Shown: positions 11,704 through 21,735 of the stretch, piece after piece
Layout of the letters: each line of letters begins with the position of its first letter
How positions within the stretch are numbered: the stretch's first letter is position 1
Origin: Hyaloscypha bicolor E
Lineage: Eukaryota > Ascomycota > Leotiomycetes > Helotiales > Hyaloscyphaceae
Assembly: GCF_002865645.1 (NCBI RefSeq)
Contig: NW_020194613.1
Span: 1-35,550 of the forward strand
Length of the DNA: 35,550 nucleotides
Direction of reading: 5' to 3'
The notes under the pieces: model-generated
What the model was told of the DNA's origin: nothing
Seen by the model: the letters and a program-made list of their open reading frames with translations, nothing else
The model's database searches: none
Made by a program: the position numbers and the translations under genes

Positions 11704-11923
11704 TTTTAAGCGCTTCTTGGTAGAACTTTGTTCTCCTTATTGCAAGTACAGCCGCACCTGCAATTTGATCTGCGTAGTGGCTGACTCGAAAGCAAAGCTC
11801 CGCTCTGATCCACTTGGAAAGTTGACCCAAAATCCAGATCATAGAGTATTACCTCATTGCAAGCACTCGAAAATGGCTACGTGTCAGGGAGGAGCATCGC
11901 CATTTGTCAACGACTTCGCCAAA

Positions 11924-12340
11924 TCAAGCAGCATGCAGCTCACAAAATTTACTCAAAAGCGCCGCCATCTCAATCGCGACATCGCGATTCGCTTCCACGT
12001 TCTCGTCCCTTTGTATCTTTGCCATAGCTTCCTCTCGCTGTTCACTGGCTTCCCAGATAAAATCGGGTGGGTTCGACTCACTATGCCGTACAAATGATTA
12101 GCGCTTCCCCAAGCCAAGCAAGAGTGTAGAAGAAGAGGCTTACCCGAAAAGAACGGGCACCGACTTCCGTCGTTGTGCCTTGTTGTGATGTCTGTAGATT
12201 CCGATGTTATGATGGATTCCTGCTTCGTTCAAGGGGCAATTAATGATGCGGCAGGGGTTTGAAGGCCCGAACCGGACTGTTGGTGGCATGGGGAGGGATT
12301 TCGTCCTTGAGAGAGTGGTGGGTTTGGGATTAGATGTCAT
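11924..12340 (-). CDS. Small hypothetical protein, 117 aa, two exons
   Basis: Not a family I recognise. Reading the minus strand, exon 1 is 12,340-12,144 from an ATG in good context (cacaATGACA). A 63-nt intron (12,143-12,081) has GTAAG donor, a GCTAATC branch-like site and TAG acceptor. Exon 2 is 12,080-11,924, ending TGA. Splicing rejoins the frame exactly. Residues 1-35 are Pro/Ser/Arg-rich (TLSRTKSLPMPPTVRFGPSN). Residues 36-66 hold a Cys pair and a basic His-rich stretch (HHNIGIYRHHNKAQRRKS). The C-terminal half is charged and probably helical (EASEQREEAMAKIQRDENV to LLSKFCELHAA). There is no signal peptide or membrane segment, so it is likely cytosolic or nuclear. It is convergent with the GH92 gene, 316 bp apart. 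The coherent spliced frame and sensible codons argue that it is real. A homology search was not possible. Confidence 0.6.
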
Positions 12341-13686
12341 TGTGATGGGCTTGGTTCAAATTGAAAAGGCACTCGGTGGAGCTGCAAGATAGACTTGGTA
12401 CACGACAGACACCTTCGGAGGCGACTTGGGGAACGAGGGACAGAGCGTAGACTTGTGGAGAAACAAAATGAGTAGAGACATGTCCTTTGGTGTTATAGAT
12501 TTTGAAGTTCAAAGAAATCTTGTTGAAGAAATGGGATGCGTAGAATGCGGGGTGGACCGATTCTTTGAAGGTTTACATGCAAGCGTCAAGATGGCAACAA
12601 AGAAGTGAAAACCGAGGCTGCACAACATATGAAAGTGAAGTTTAAAGGAAACTTCATGTTGCCTCCCTGCCCAAGAAAATAATTCATCCCCACTGTTGTC
12701 AGACTTCCGAAAAGTTGGCATCCGAAACTCAAGCTGAGCTTCTCCAACCATTGCCAGCTGGAGCAATAACGGAGATGAAGCCAAAACAAGAAAGGCAAAG
12801 ACACGTCACAATTTTTCTCGTTTTATTTAGCGCTCGGTGTCCTTTACAGACTTGTAGTTGGTGCTATGTTTGTTATCGAGTTCCTGAAAGACTGAGCTGA
12901 ACTCGCCGCGCGGCTTCCTGAATTCGGTGACGAAACCAAAAGAAGTATCAGCAGGCGAAATCTAGAAGCTCCATTTCTTGCCAGCTCTTCGTAGCCTCTA
13001 GATTCAGCGCACTGCGTTTCCACGAGTGATAGAAATGCCGAGCTGAGATGAGCCACTTGCTCAACCCCGGGATTGGAACCAAAACAGGATATAAAGTATG
13101 AACTAGGTTGAGTTCTGCTCTCAATGAAAGAAGGCCAGGCCAGATGAAAGATGTGGCTTGATGTGTCAATTGCTGACTCCAGTCTCAGCTCTGTGGACCT
13201 TGGTGGGGCAGCTGCGTGCCGAGACAAATACCACAAAAGCAAGAAGGAGGAGGCTAATCACTATTATCCAGTAACCGGACTTCCAGCACTAGCGAAAGGC
13301 TTATCTTGCTCCACACAGAAAGGCACTCTTAGGCCGAGAGCGATGGTGAGCTTCCCGTCTCGAAGAGCAATCAATGCCTATCGGCATTGCCGCAGATGTC
13401 CGCGTCCCTGACAGTACTCGAAGTTTCGTATTATGTTCAAATGAAAAAGATCACTCGACCAATACCCAGCAAATGCGATCAGAATTGTTCTCGCACCTTT
13501 GTAAAGTCTCTAAACGGGATGAAAAGTGATGCTCTTGGAAGATGAGGCTGGGATAAGTGGGGCAATTTAACGCTAAATGAACTAGTCTCCTTTGGGGAAG
13601 GCGTTGGCGTCAACCAGACAGCTGGATTTCAGATGAGACCACAGAAGAAACCTGAGTGTCACCGCCACGAATCCATTATCCTCACA
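12341..13686. other. Intergenic DNA of normal composition, no supported gene
   Basis: About 1.35 kb between the divergent upstream side of the small gene and the next candidate. Several open frames of 60-130 codons exist on both strands (the longest on the minus strand at 12,844-13,242). They overlap each other, are rich in Ser/Arg and show no domain, signal peptide or splice support. I see no tRNA-like cloverleaf or long repeat. Confidence 0.45.
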
Positions 13687-14088
13687 TCAAGACCCTGGTC
13701 GAGTCAGATTTTTCGTTTCCGCCCCATCCAAGCGCTTGACAGCTCCACGTGTGGGGTCGGGGACCTCCAGCGGACAGGAATCTCGAGCCCCGAGAGGACC
13801 AGCCTTGCAGTTCACGGCCAGTGCATCGAATAGGGAGATGCATCTCAAGCCCCCCACTTCGACGCCGCGAACTCCGGACAAGGCGACTCGGCGGTTCATG
13901 GGTGTTAGCCACTTCAAGGAAATGGTCATAACAGCTCCGCTCGAATAATGGGGTGCTGTCACAAAATTGGTCTTGATCGAGTGGTTGCCTATTTGGATTC
14001 CTGTCCAAAGACTTGCTGAGTGGTTTTGAAGCCTCGAAGTGCATATCCAGAGAAGACTCAAAAGTACAGCACCTTTTCCGAGCACCAT
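13687..14088 (-). CDS. Candidate small secreted protein (doubtful)
   Basis: An uninterrupted minus-strand frame of 133 codons from the ATG at 14,088. The first 20 residues (MVLGKGAVLLSLLWICTS...) look like a signal peptide. The remainder alternates hydrophobic and polar residues as in beta-rich small secreted proteins (APHYSSGAVMTISLKW, ALSGVRGVEVGGLRCISLFD, CPLEVPDPTRGAVKRLDGAE) and has three cysteines. Codon choice is unremarkable. Against it: the start context is weak (T at -3), another minus-strand frame is open over the same stretch, and I recognise no family. An in-frame upstream ATG at 14,121 would add 11 residues and bury the signal. Confidence 0.3.
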   Translation of the reverse strand: MVLGKGAVLLSLLWICTSRLQNHSASLWTGIQIGNHSIKTNFVTAPHYSSGAVMTISLKWLTPMNRRVALSGVRGVEVGGLRCISLFDALAVNCKAGPLGARDSCPLEVPDPTRGAVKRLDGAETKNLTRPGS

Positions 14089-14121
14089 GAAACGATGCTG
14101 TTCCGTTTTCAAAACCTGCAA

Positions 14122-14821
14122 TCAATCTCCACTATGGTCATTGGTCTCAGGGTTGTATCCGGAATGCGATGCCGGTAGGCAGAGACAGCTGGCTTTCTTG
14201 CGTGCAACGTGGCTTGGGTATGTGGAAGCCTGCGGCTGAGATAGGTCTCGTCCACGGGCGGGGACGCTGAGTCCTTGCTGTCAGCGGGAGATCAAAACAA
14301 GCATCTTGCAGTCTGCGCTGCCAAGATCTGCCCATCGTCGTCTGTCCCAAGCCATGTAAGATATTCGAGAGGTACCTAAGACACTTCAATCGATCTCAGA
14401 CTGGGACACATTGTACCCAAGATAGTCCTTGGACCTGCAATTTTCTCACAAATTCGATATTACGGAGCTTTCCCCCGTTCTAGCAGAGTTGTCAATCCGT
14501 TTTCCAGCCCTTATTGGAGGAACGTGGTTTAAGGTTGCAGACGCCCAGACAGAGTCTATCACGTTGCGGCGTCCCCGCTTCAGCTCCCTCTTTTTCGCCC
14601 AATCTTAGCCTTTTGGCAACATGCAAGCTGTGGGTTGCACGATGACCAGTGAGAACTGGTCTCTCGTTTCTGCAGAGAGACGGCGACTGAGGTGGTTTGC
14701 CCCGCTTCAAGGAGCAAGAAAGAAAGAATAATATCCCTAATAATTGAAGCGATGCCTTCGATCAAAGGAGCTGGAGCTGAATATCAACAAGTACCTTTTT
14801 ATAATTTGCAACATCTTTCCC
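14122..14821 (+). other. Upstream region of the MFS gene, no supported gene
   Basis: Normal-composition spacer that must contain the promoter and 5' leader of the MFS transporter. Short open frames on both strands overlap and lack features. Just before the start there is an out-of-frame upstream ATG at 14,752, which could act as an upstream ORF. Confidence 0.35.
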
Positions 14822-17114
14822 ATGTCAGTCGAAACAGACAACGACTCTGTGATGGAGACGAAAAACAGGGAAGCAGTCCCAGACTCGAAGAAACCCGGGC
14901 GAGGCTGGAGGTTCTACGGCACCTTTGCATGTCTAGCACTTCTCAATTTGATTTGTGCTATTGATGCTACGATTCTTGCAGTGGCCCTTCCTGTACGAGA
15001 ACTCCACCGAGCCTTGAAGACATACTTACTGACTCTGGTGAAGACTATTGCCACAGCTTTAAACGCTACGGCTATTCAGGCCTTTTGGTGCGGCACATCG
15101 TTCCTGTTGTGCTCTACAGTATTCCGTACACAACCTATTCCTTTGTCATATTCCCCGAGCTCCTTACCTTACCAATCGTGAGGATGTTTCATGCTCCTTA
15201 CTGGCTCCCGACTCTCTCCTCCCTAAAAGAAATACGTTGCTGATTTACCGGTATTGCCGGTAGAGCCGACGTGGGCTTCGTTTTCGCATATGATCGGACG
15301 AAAGTCTGTTCTCCTGGCTGCTCTGTTCCTCTTCACTGCAGGGACAATCATCGCTTCCGTCGCTAGGACTATTACACATTTGCTGGTTGGGCGGTGCTTC
15401 CAAGGATCAGGAGGTGGAGGTCTTGTCGGGTTGACTTACGTGTTACTAGCAGATCTGGTAAGCCTTCGAGAGCGAGGCAAATGGATGTCCATCATCAGCT
15501 TGCAATGGGCCATTGGAAGCGTAATAGGACCAGTTATCGGAGGAGCAATGGCTCTTGACACTACATGGCGGTGGATCTTTTGGCTCAATATTCCGTTCTG
15601 CGTACTGGCGGCCGTCGGAGTTCCAATTTGTCTGAAATTACATCCGAGAGAAGGGTCGGTATGGGAGAGACTCAAAGATTTTGATTGGTTTGGCTCTTTC
15701 ATATTCATCGCTGCGACTACAAGTTTCCTGATTCCAATCACATGGGTAAGCTCCCGTGTACCTCTCCGGAAGCGTCGCACTAATATTTTTAAAGGGGGGC
15801 GTTATGTACGAATGGAAATCTTGGCGAACACTCGTCGTAGGTGTTGGGGGAGAAACCCTTTCCTATTTGTGACTGTTCCATGAGATTTTCCTAAGACAAT
15901 GTCCTCTCCCGAAACAAACCCAATTGAGAAATTGCTGACTCCCCCGTTATCTAGCCAATGATGCTCGGAATCTTTGGACTGCTCGGCTTCATTGTATACT
16001 CCGTCTCCTTCTCCTCAGAGCCACTTATTCGCCGCAGTCTTTTCAATTCTCCGACCGCCATTACCGCATATGCAGGGACCGTTGTTCACGGCATGATCGT
16101 TTGGGCTCTCCTTTATTACATGCCTCTATTTTTCGAAGTGTCCAAGAACTATAGCCCGGTCACCTCGGGTGTTGCAATCTTCCCATTCACGTTTACGGTC
16201 GCTCCTGCGGCTGTTGTAGTCGGAGTCGTGATTGCTAAGACAGGTCGATATCGACCCTCAATCGTGAGTGCAAACACCTCAAATGCTACCTCAATACTGA
16301 CTTTGCCTAGTGGATCGGCTGGTTCCTCACTACATTCGGGATGGGAGTCTTGATTTACCTGAAACAATCAACCAACGTACCCTCCTGGATCTTCCTGTCC
16401 CTCGTTGCTGGTACGGGCACAGGGATGCTTTTTTCTGCCCAAGGCTTCGCAGCTCAATGTTCGGTCTCGAACGTAGACCTTCCCTTCGCAGGCGCAACCT
16501 ACAGCTTCTTTCGAGCTTTTGGGCGTAAGTCAAAAGTTCTCCGATAATTGTTTCCTACTTCACATGTCTTGCGAGTTCTTACTCTCAACCTCTGTCTAAG
16601 ACGTGTCTCAACTCCTAATTCTATGTATTAAAGACAATACTGATCCGAGACTCTGAGTTTAGAAACATTCGGCGTTGCTATCTCTGGCGTTATCTTCCAA
16701 AACTCTTTCAAAACTAAAATCCTCGGTACACCATACGCCTCACACGCGATTGAATGGTCTCGTGACGCCTCCGCATTTGTTCAGGTTGTCAAGATGTGGA
16801 GTAGAGAGGGAGAGCAGGGTGTTGTGAGACAAGCGGTTGTCAATGCTTATGTTGAGAGCTTGAGGATGGTCTGGATTGTGATGTGTATTTTCGCTGGGGT
16901 GATTTTTGTCGCGAGTTTGGTGTGGATTGACGAGATTAGCTTAACGAGGGAGCTGGAAACGGAGCAAGGCTTTCGTTATGATGGGAAGAAGGGTGCGGAT
17001 GAGGAGCAGCAGCGGCCCGGATTGAAGGTGCTAGAGATTAAGACGGAAGAGGAGGCTGGAATGGAGATTAAGAACGTTTCGACTGATGAGTTCGGCACGA
17101 GCTCGATCGAATAG
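14822..17114 (+). CDS. DHA2-type MFS transporter (14-TM, drug/toxin efflux type), seven exons
   Basis: Predicted plasma-membrane proton antiporter of the DHA2 group, which exports drugs or secondary metabolites (family knowledge; substrate unknown). Exons: 14,822-14,992, 15,044-15,125, 15,264-15,745, 15,795-15,836, 15,955-16,263, 16,311-16,524 and 16,663-17,114, giving 583 aa, usual length. Visible marks: a cytosolic N-terminus of about 35 aa, TM1 with LICAIDATILAVALP (motif D1-like), FSHMIGRKSVLL (motif A), HLLVGRCFQGSGGGGL (motif B), IGSVIGPVIGGAMA (antiporter motif C), WRWIFWLNIPF, ITWGGVMYEWKSWRTL, later TM pairs, and a charged cytosolic tail ending STDEFGTSSIE. Splicing restores these motifs exactly at each junction. 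Exon 4 is only 42 nt. The start is the first ATG of the frame. A second Met 10 codons on is possible. The frame is intact, and no biosynthetic genes are adjacent. Confidence 0.93.
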
Positions 17115-17481
17115 TGGGTAATGGGCAATGGCAATTGATTAGGTTGGATAAGGTAATTTTGAATTAGGCGTGTATTGCCGTTTAGTGATTATACGTACGC
17201 GGCACAATTGTGATGGGCCGGAATTGCATACTAGGCAACAGGGTGTATTTACCTTTCCTTTCCTTTGGCCCTACAGATACCCAGGCAATAGAAAATGACT
17301 CCAATTAAATGTCTTAAGCCCGTCTACCACAACCAAATGTACGTCCCTTCTTTTCAACCAAGCACCTTCCCCCGTCTACAAAAGCTCCTTTTAACCTTGC
17401 ACAACGTACTGTACGACAAGGGTACATCAAGTAAGGTGCCTCTAATTAGCCACTCTTGCAGACTCCCAACTGCTTCACTCC
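17115..17481. other. Spacer between convergent MFS gene and carboxypeptidase pseudogene
   Basis: The two genes point toward each other across this spacer. It is normal-composition DNA holding both 3' ends. No ORF, repeat or clear poly(A) hexamer stands out. Confidence 0.4.
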
Positions 17482-19161
17482 TCACAGTATCTCCTCCCTC
17501 GGCCCCTCTCCAATTTCAACAACTATCCTGTCCATACTCACGGCCGTCCTCTCCGCCAAGCTTTCCATCTCTACGATAGAACATGTCGTCAAAGCAGAAT
17601 ACACATAACACGCCTTCTCCGGGCCAAAGACATCTGACTCTTTCTCGCAAAATTAGATTCTGGCCGGAAGTTAAGTAGTCGCCCCATGGTGAAAAGGGTG
17701 TTGAGCCCGTTGGGATATCGGTGTGCCTCATGACGCGGTTAAAGATTTGAAAGGAGGTTTCAGGATGGTAGTATGGAACTGAGATTTGCTGTTAGCCGCA
17801 GGAAGCGAACGAGAGAAGGGGAAGCAAACCTCCATAAGCAGCATCGAATATGAGAGAGAACGATAAATTGCCAAATTGTCGAACCACACCTCCTACGTAG
17901 GTAGATCGGGGGTTGTGTGGCCGACATCGAACGCATCGTGCTGAACCCTTGTCAGTGAAGAGATCTAAAAGGTTGCAAGGGAGACTTACCCCGAAGCCAG
18001 GTACGCAGCTTCGTTGTTGAGGTAGCACCAACCATATGCCGCCGAATAGGCACTGTTCTCTGTAGCATTGATCCCCATATTGCCAGGATCATAAATATCT
18101 GCTACGGCCCGGCTCTTCTGAATCATTTCCAAGCATGTGGTGGCGTTGTCTCTTGCAACAGGTACGCTTCTTCCGAGATCGCTTGGACATCATAAGTGTT
18201 GTGGTACGCCGTGTCCGGGTAAGAAGTTGCAAGAATATCAAAGTCCATCCGACCATTGGTGATACCGAGTGTGTCAAGATGGATGGGAACGGCATCGCTC
18301 AATTTCCCAGTGGTAATCTTGTCGTTCTGGTCTTGGATATATGCAGCAAGTCCGATGCCCCAGTGACCCGCGTACGACTCACCCCAAATTCCCAGTCTGT
18401 TGTTGTGAGAGGTGCAATGAGGGGATCTAAAATCTTGTGAGCCAGGGCCAAGCATAATATTGGGCAGAGTTACTCTTCTAGCCAGGTCTGTAGGAAGCTG
18501 CAGACAGCTGTAGATGCATTTCCAGTTGAGTTCTCTGTGTTGTTCCAATCGAGAGATGGGGAAGTGCCAACGAAGAATGTTTCGTTTTGCTTTGGTACCC
18601 AGAGATTGAAAAATTAGATATGACAGGTAATAATGTAGTTGACAATGCGTCCAGAGTTCCGTTTCCCAAAGTATCATATGAGAAGCCAACTTGGTTTGGT
18701 TGGTCGATGAACAGCATATTGACTTCGTTGTTCTAGGACCAGGGATTCAACTGCGTAGGATTGGAATCGTTTCGGACAATGGAGAGACCAGTTTTCACCC
18801 AGTGCAGAAGCCATTGACGATGATCCTGGCCCACCATTGAACCAGATTGCAAGGGGAGCATGGGGAGGGTCTTTCCGAGATTCGAAGAACCAGAAGAATG
18901 TTTTGATAGAGTACGATCATTAACCATCTAGAGGAAGGTGGACATCACCGCTCCAAGAACGAACACCAGGTGTAGTCTCGCAAATGAAGGTCTAGATTCA
19001 GTCAATGAACGGAAGAGAGTATAATCCGACAGAATTTTCCCCTTATATGAGACCGCAATATCATTGTGAAATCTCGGTTTCAAAACCGTGACGCCTCCAA
19101 CAGGAGGAAACTGTGCAATGACGACATGGAATAGAAGTGCATTGAACAGTAAGAGAGACAA
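17482..19161 (-). pseudogene. Fungal S10 serine carboxypeptidase pseudogene, multiply disrupted
   Basis: Remnant of a secreted serine carboxypeptidase (C-terminal exopeptidase, Ser-Asp-His triad). Reading the minus strand: signal peptide and start at 19,161 (MSLLLFNALLFHVVIAQFPP), [33 protein letters not shown], the oxyanion motif NGGPGSSS (about 18,820-18,845), [20 protein letters not shown], the nucleophile motif GESYAGH (18,363-18,383), PIHLDTLGITNG, CLEMIQKSRAVA, then YVGGVVRQFGNLSFS, VPYYHPETSFQIFNR and a Cys-containing tail ending at TGA 17,482. Lesions: first intron donor GG instead of GT (19,041-19,040); adjacent TAA and TGA (18,922-18,917); frameshifts near 18,795, 18,600 and 18,150; Trp to TAG at 18,735-18,733; a deletion junction near 17,891-17,912 removing the region with the catalytic Asp; and the catalytic His codon now TAT (17,836-17,834). 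Three introns remain recognisable (18,473-18,427, about 17,989-17,948, 17,829-17,779). It cannot make an active enzyme. Confidence 0.9.
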
Positions 19162-19735
19162 GAAGGAAGCAATGATAATGAAAGAGAAGAAACGACTGTG
19201 AAGGTAAGCAAGAGAGAAGAGGGAAGCAATGACATGATGGACCTTTATTCTCCCATGCCATTGAAACCATGTTGCTACGAATACAATCTGCCTGTGATAT
19301 TCTCATAGGAGCGAGGTGATCACTAAGAAGCGAGATGGCCACTCAGAATGAGGCTGTGATATTATAGTTTCCACTGTCCTGGTGTCAAGTTTGTCAAATT
19401 CAGGTGGTTGGAAGCCTTGATTGTCTGATTATCGAAGGCTGGGAAGCCCCTTAATATAGGACAAATCCACTAGTCTCCTACTAGTCCCCAGCCCCCTGGC
19501 TGCCTTAGGCCCATAAGCTTGGCGCCTTTCAACAAGGTTTTGATTGTCATCTGTTTGAGGCATGCGTGCGGAGGGTACTAGGGTACGGAAAGCCGTAAGG
19601 ATCAAGTGATCAAGCGATTTTCGAATCCGGTTTTCAATGTCTGATTTGTGGCACGTATGCACCCCACCAAAAATCGCCCGCAACCAAAATACCGCATTCT
19701 GCATGTGCAACCACACCTAACTTAAGTTCCTTTAT
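19162..19735. other. Upstream flank of the pseudogene and island edge
   Basis: Normal-composition DNA, presumably the old promoter of the carboxypeptidase. Open frames here are short and featureless. CpA-rich sequence ('caaccaaaataccgcattctgc') continues to about 19,722 and then switches within some 20 bases to RIP-type AT DNA, a sharp boundary. Confidence 0.45.
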
Positions 19736-19970
19736 TACTATCTATTATAAGACTTATATATATAATTAAATCATATTTCTAAGTATAGATAATTTATAAT
19801 ATAATTAACTATAATACTTCTAAATTATTCTTATAAGGTTATACTAGCCCCGTACTATTACCTATATATTCCTTTATTTCTTCTCTCTACTCTTACTAAT
19901 ATATAACTAGCTTTATATATATAAAATATATATAAAAGAACGGAATTATGTCAGATTAGAGAATTAGTTA
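19736..19970. other. RIP-type AT spacer
   Basis: AT-rich, CpA/TpG-poor DNA between the island edge and the 60-bp array. Nothing recognisable on either strand. Confidence 0.4.
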
Positions 19971-20226
19971 TAGAGAATATACTTGAAATAGCTAGTTAGT
20001 AGGAGGCATATCTAAAACCGGCAAAAATAAGTCAAGATATATAAAGTTACTAGTTTATAGAAGGCATATCCGAAACCAGTAATACCAAATAAGGATATAC
20101 TTAGAGTAGCTAGCTAGTAAGAGATATATCCGAAACCGGTAGTAATAAATAAGAATATATATAAAGTTACTAGTTAATAAAAGATATATCCGAAACTAAT
20201 AGTAATAAGTAAAGATATATTATAGA
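19971..20226. repeat. Four-unit 60-bp tandem array
   Basis: The core 'catatccgaaacc' recurs with starts stepping by 58, 60 and 60 bases ('tctaaaacc' at 20,011, 'tccgaaacc' at 20,069, 20,129 and 20,189). Each unit also shares 'agctag(c/t)tagta' or 'agttactagttta' before it and a 'gatatat/gatatac' segment after it. Units 1-2 keep several CpA sites. Units 3-4 have none. Confidence 0.85.
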
Positions 20227-21534
20227 ATAACTTAATATAAATTTATACCTAAAATAGAAATAGATAATTCCTTTAATTCTTTAATATAAAGAGGTTTTCC
20301 TATTATATTCTTATTTCCTAGATTATTATCTTTATTTCCTTTTACTTTTATTCTTAATCTAATCTTTTTAAAACTACCTTTATCTAAGACTTTATATATT
20401 ATAATACTATAGCCTACTATAAAAAGTACTAAAAGCAAAAGGATATTAGTTTTTTTTATAGCCGCTATAATACTATTTTTTTCTCCTTAAGCCCAACCAA
20501 ATTTACCTTAGAGAAAAAGCATTTATAAAAGGCCTATAAGCTAAAGTTAAAGCCTTTTATTTCTCGCTTTTCCAAGAATAATAAGAGAAATAATAATAAT
20601 AATAGTACTAAAGAAGTAAATACTAGAAATTAGTATACCTATTAGGCTAAGTTTTAAAAAAATAAGAAAAAGAAAGAAAAGAAAAAAAGAAAAAGTAAAT
20701 AAGAAAGAAAAAAGAAAATCTCTAAAAAACTATTACTAGAAATACTTTTTATAATATATAGGAAAATAATCTCGCCTTTACTAGAAAGAAGAAAAAGAAA
20801 TTAAGGCTTTAGGAAAGAACTTTAACTAAGGCTTATAGTTAGTAAGAATTAAAAATAAAGGAAAATAATAAGAGAAAGTATAATAAAGAAAGGCTAACTA
20901 GTAAATATAGTTATAATTCTACTAATAAACCTTTACTAATAGGCTTATTAATAACTATTTATTATTATATTAGCTATCCTAGAAAGCTATTTAAATAAAC
21001 TAATTCTTTAAAACTCCTATTTTTTCTTGACTTTTATAAGATATTTATAAGGCTTAGTAGCTAGATACTTAATTACCTCTTAAAATCTAATATCTGGAAA
21101 GATATTAGAAAAGCTAAATACTATAAACTTAATCTTAAAAATTAAAGCCTAATTATAGGCTATCTTACTAGTAGAGTTACTTATTCTAAAGTTCCGGACT
21201 TCCCGGTTCTATTTAAAGAAAATTATACTTTTAAATAGTTCCTTAAATATATAAAGAAAATATATCTTAGTATAAATTATTAAGAACCCAAACTCTACTT
21301 CCTTATTTCTATTAAAAAAAAGTAGCCTTTATAGAATTATTAATTATATAAAGAGCTAATAATTAATTTAATAATAACTTCTAATACTAATAACTTATTA
21401 AAAACCCTTAATACTAATAATTCTAATAGTAATATAATTAGAAATAATTATATATTTAAAAAGAAATAATATTAGTATTAAAATACTAGTAAATAACTTA
21501 GTATTATTTATTAAGAGAATTATAAGAGATCTAA
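20227..21534. other. Degenerate AT-rich region, unassigned
   Basis: RIP-type DNA with purine-rich stretches near 20,640-20,720 (runs of 'aagaaaaagaaag'). A 68-codon minus-strand frame at 20,232-20,438 is Lys/Ile/Leu-rich low complexity and is best explained by base composition. I cannot name a parent element. Confidence 0.4.
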
Positions 21535-21735
21535 GTCTTTATATACTCTAGCTAATAAGCTTATTCTAGTTACTAAAACTCTAGCTAATAAGCCTACTTT
21601 ACCTAATAAGCTTACTCTAGTTACTAAGTCTATTCTAGTTACTAAGCCTATTCTAGTTACTAAGCCTATTCTAGTTACTAAGCCTACTTTAGTTACTAAG
21701 CCTACTTTAGTTACTAAGCCTATTTTAGCTAGTAA
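21535..21735 (+). repeat. 18-bp tandem array encoding hexapeptide repeats
   Basis: About ten units of 'cctattctagttactaag'-like 18-mers. In one plus-strand frame without stops the array reads as repeats of (P)-(I/T)-L-V-T-K, with earlier degenerate units TLANK and TLPNK, between KSLYTLANK and ILASNSEKFF. Unit length is a multiple of three and substitutions respect the reading frame, which suggests it lay inside a protein-coding gene, probably of a mobile element. The flanking frame is broken by TAA/TAG. Confidence 0.75.

Noticed and set aside
12061..12090. tRNA B-box-like 'ggttcgactc'
   Set aside because: No matching A box or cloverleaf nearby, and the stretch lies at the exon 2 start of the small minus-strand gene.
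12844..13242. 132-codon minus-strand frame
   Set aside because: Ser/Arg-rich composition without any motif, overlapped by other open frames. It looks like chance in normal-GC spacer DNA.
14753..14964. Alternative start of the MFS gene at the upstream ATG near 14,752
   Set aside because: It is in a different frame from the transporter. The transporter frame has its first ATG at 14,822.
8818..17114. A secondary-metabolite cluster with the MFS pump as exporter
   Set aside because: No backbone synthase, P450, methyltransferase or cluster regulator is present. A glycosidase and a transporter alone do not make a cluster.
17482..19161. Carboxypeptidase as a functional gene with extra introns hiding the stops
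   Set aside because: Adjacent TAA/TGA, a TAG in a conserved Trp, several single-base frame changes and the lost catalytic His cannot all be removed by plausible introns.
19971..20226. CRISPR-like array
   Set aside because: The 60-bp units are repeated along their full length with no unique spacers, and the organism is a fungus. It is an ordinary tandem repeat.
20232..20438. 68-codon minus-strand frame in the AT block
   Set aside because: Lys/Ile/Leu low-complexity product expected from AT-rich DNA. It is surrounded by RIP-type sequence with no start context or homologous look.
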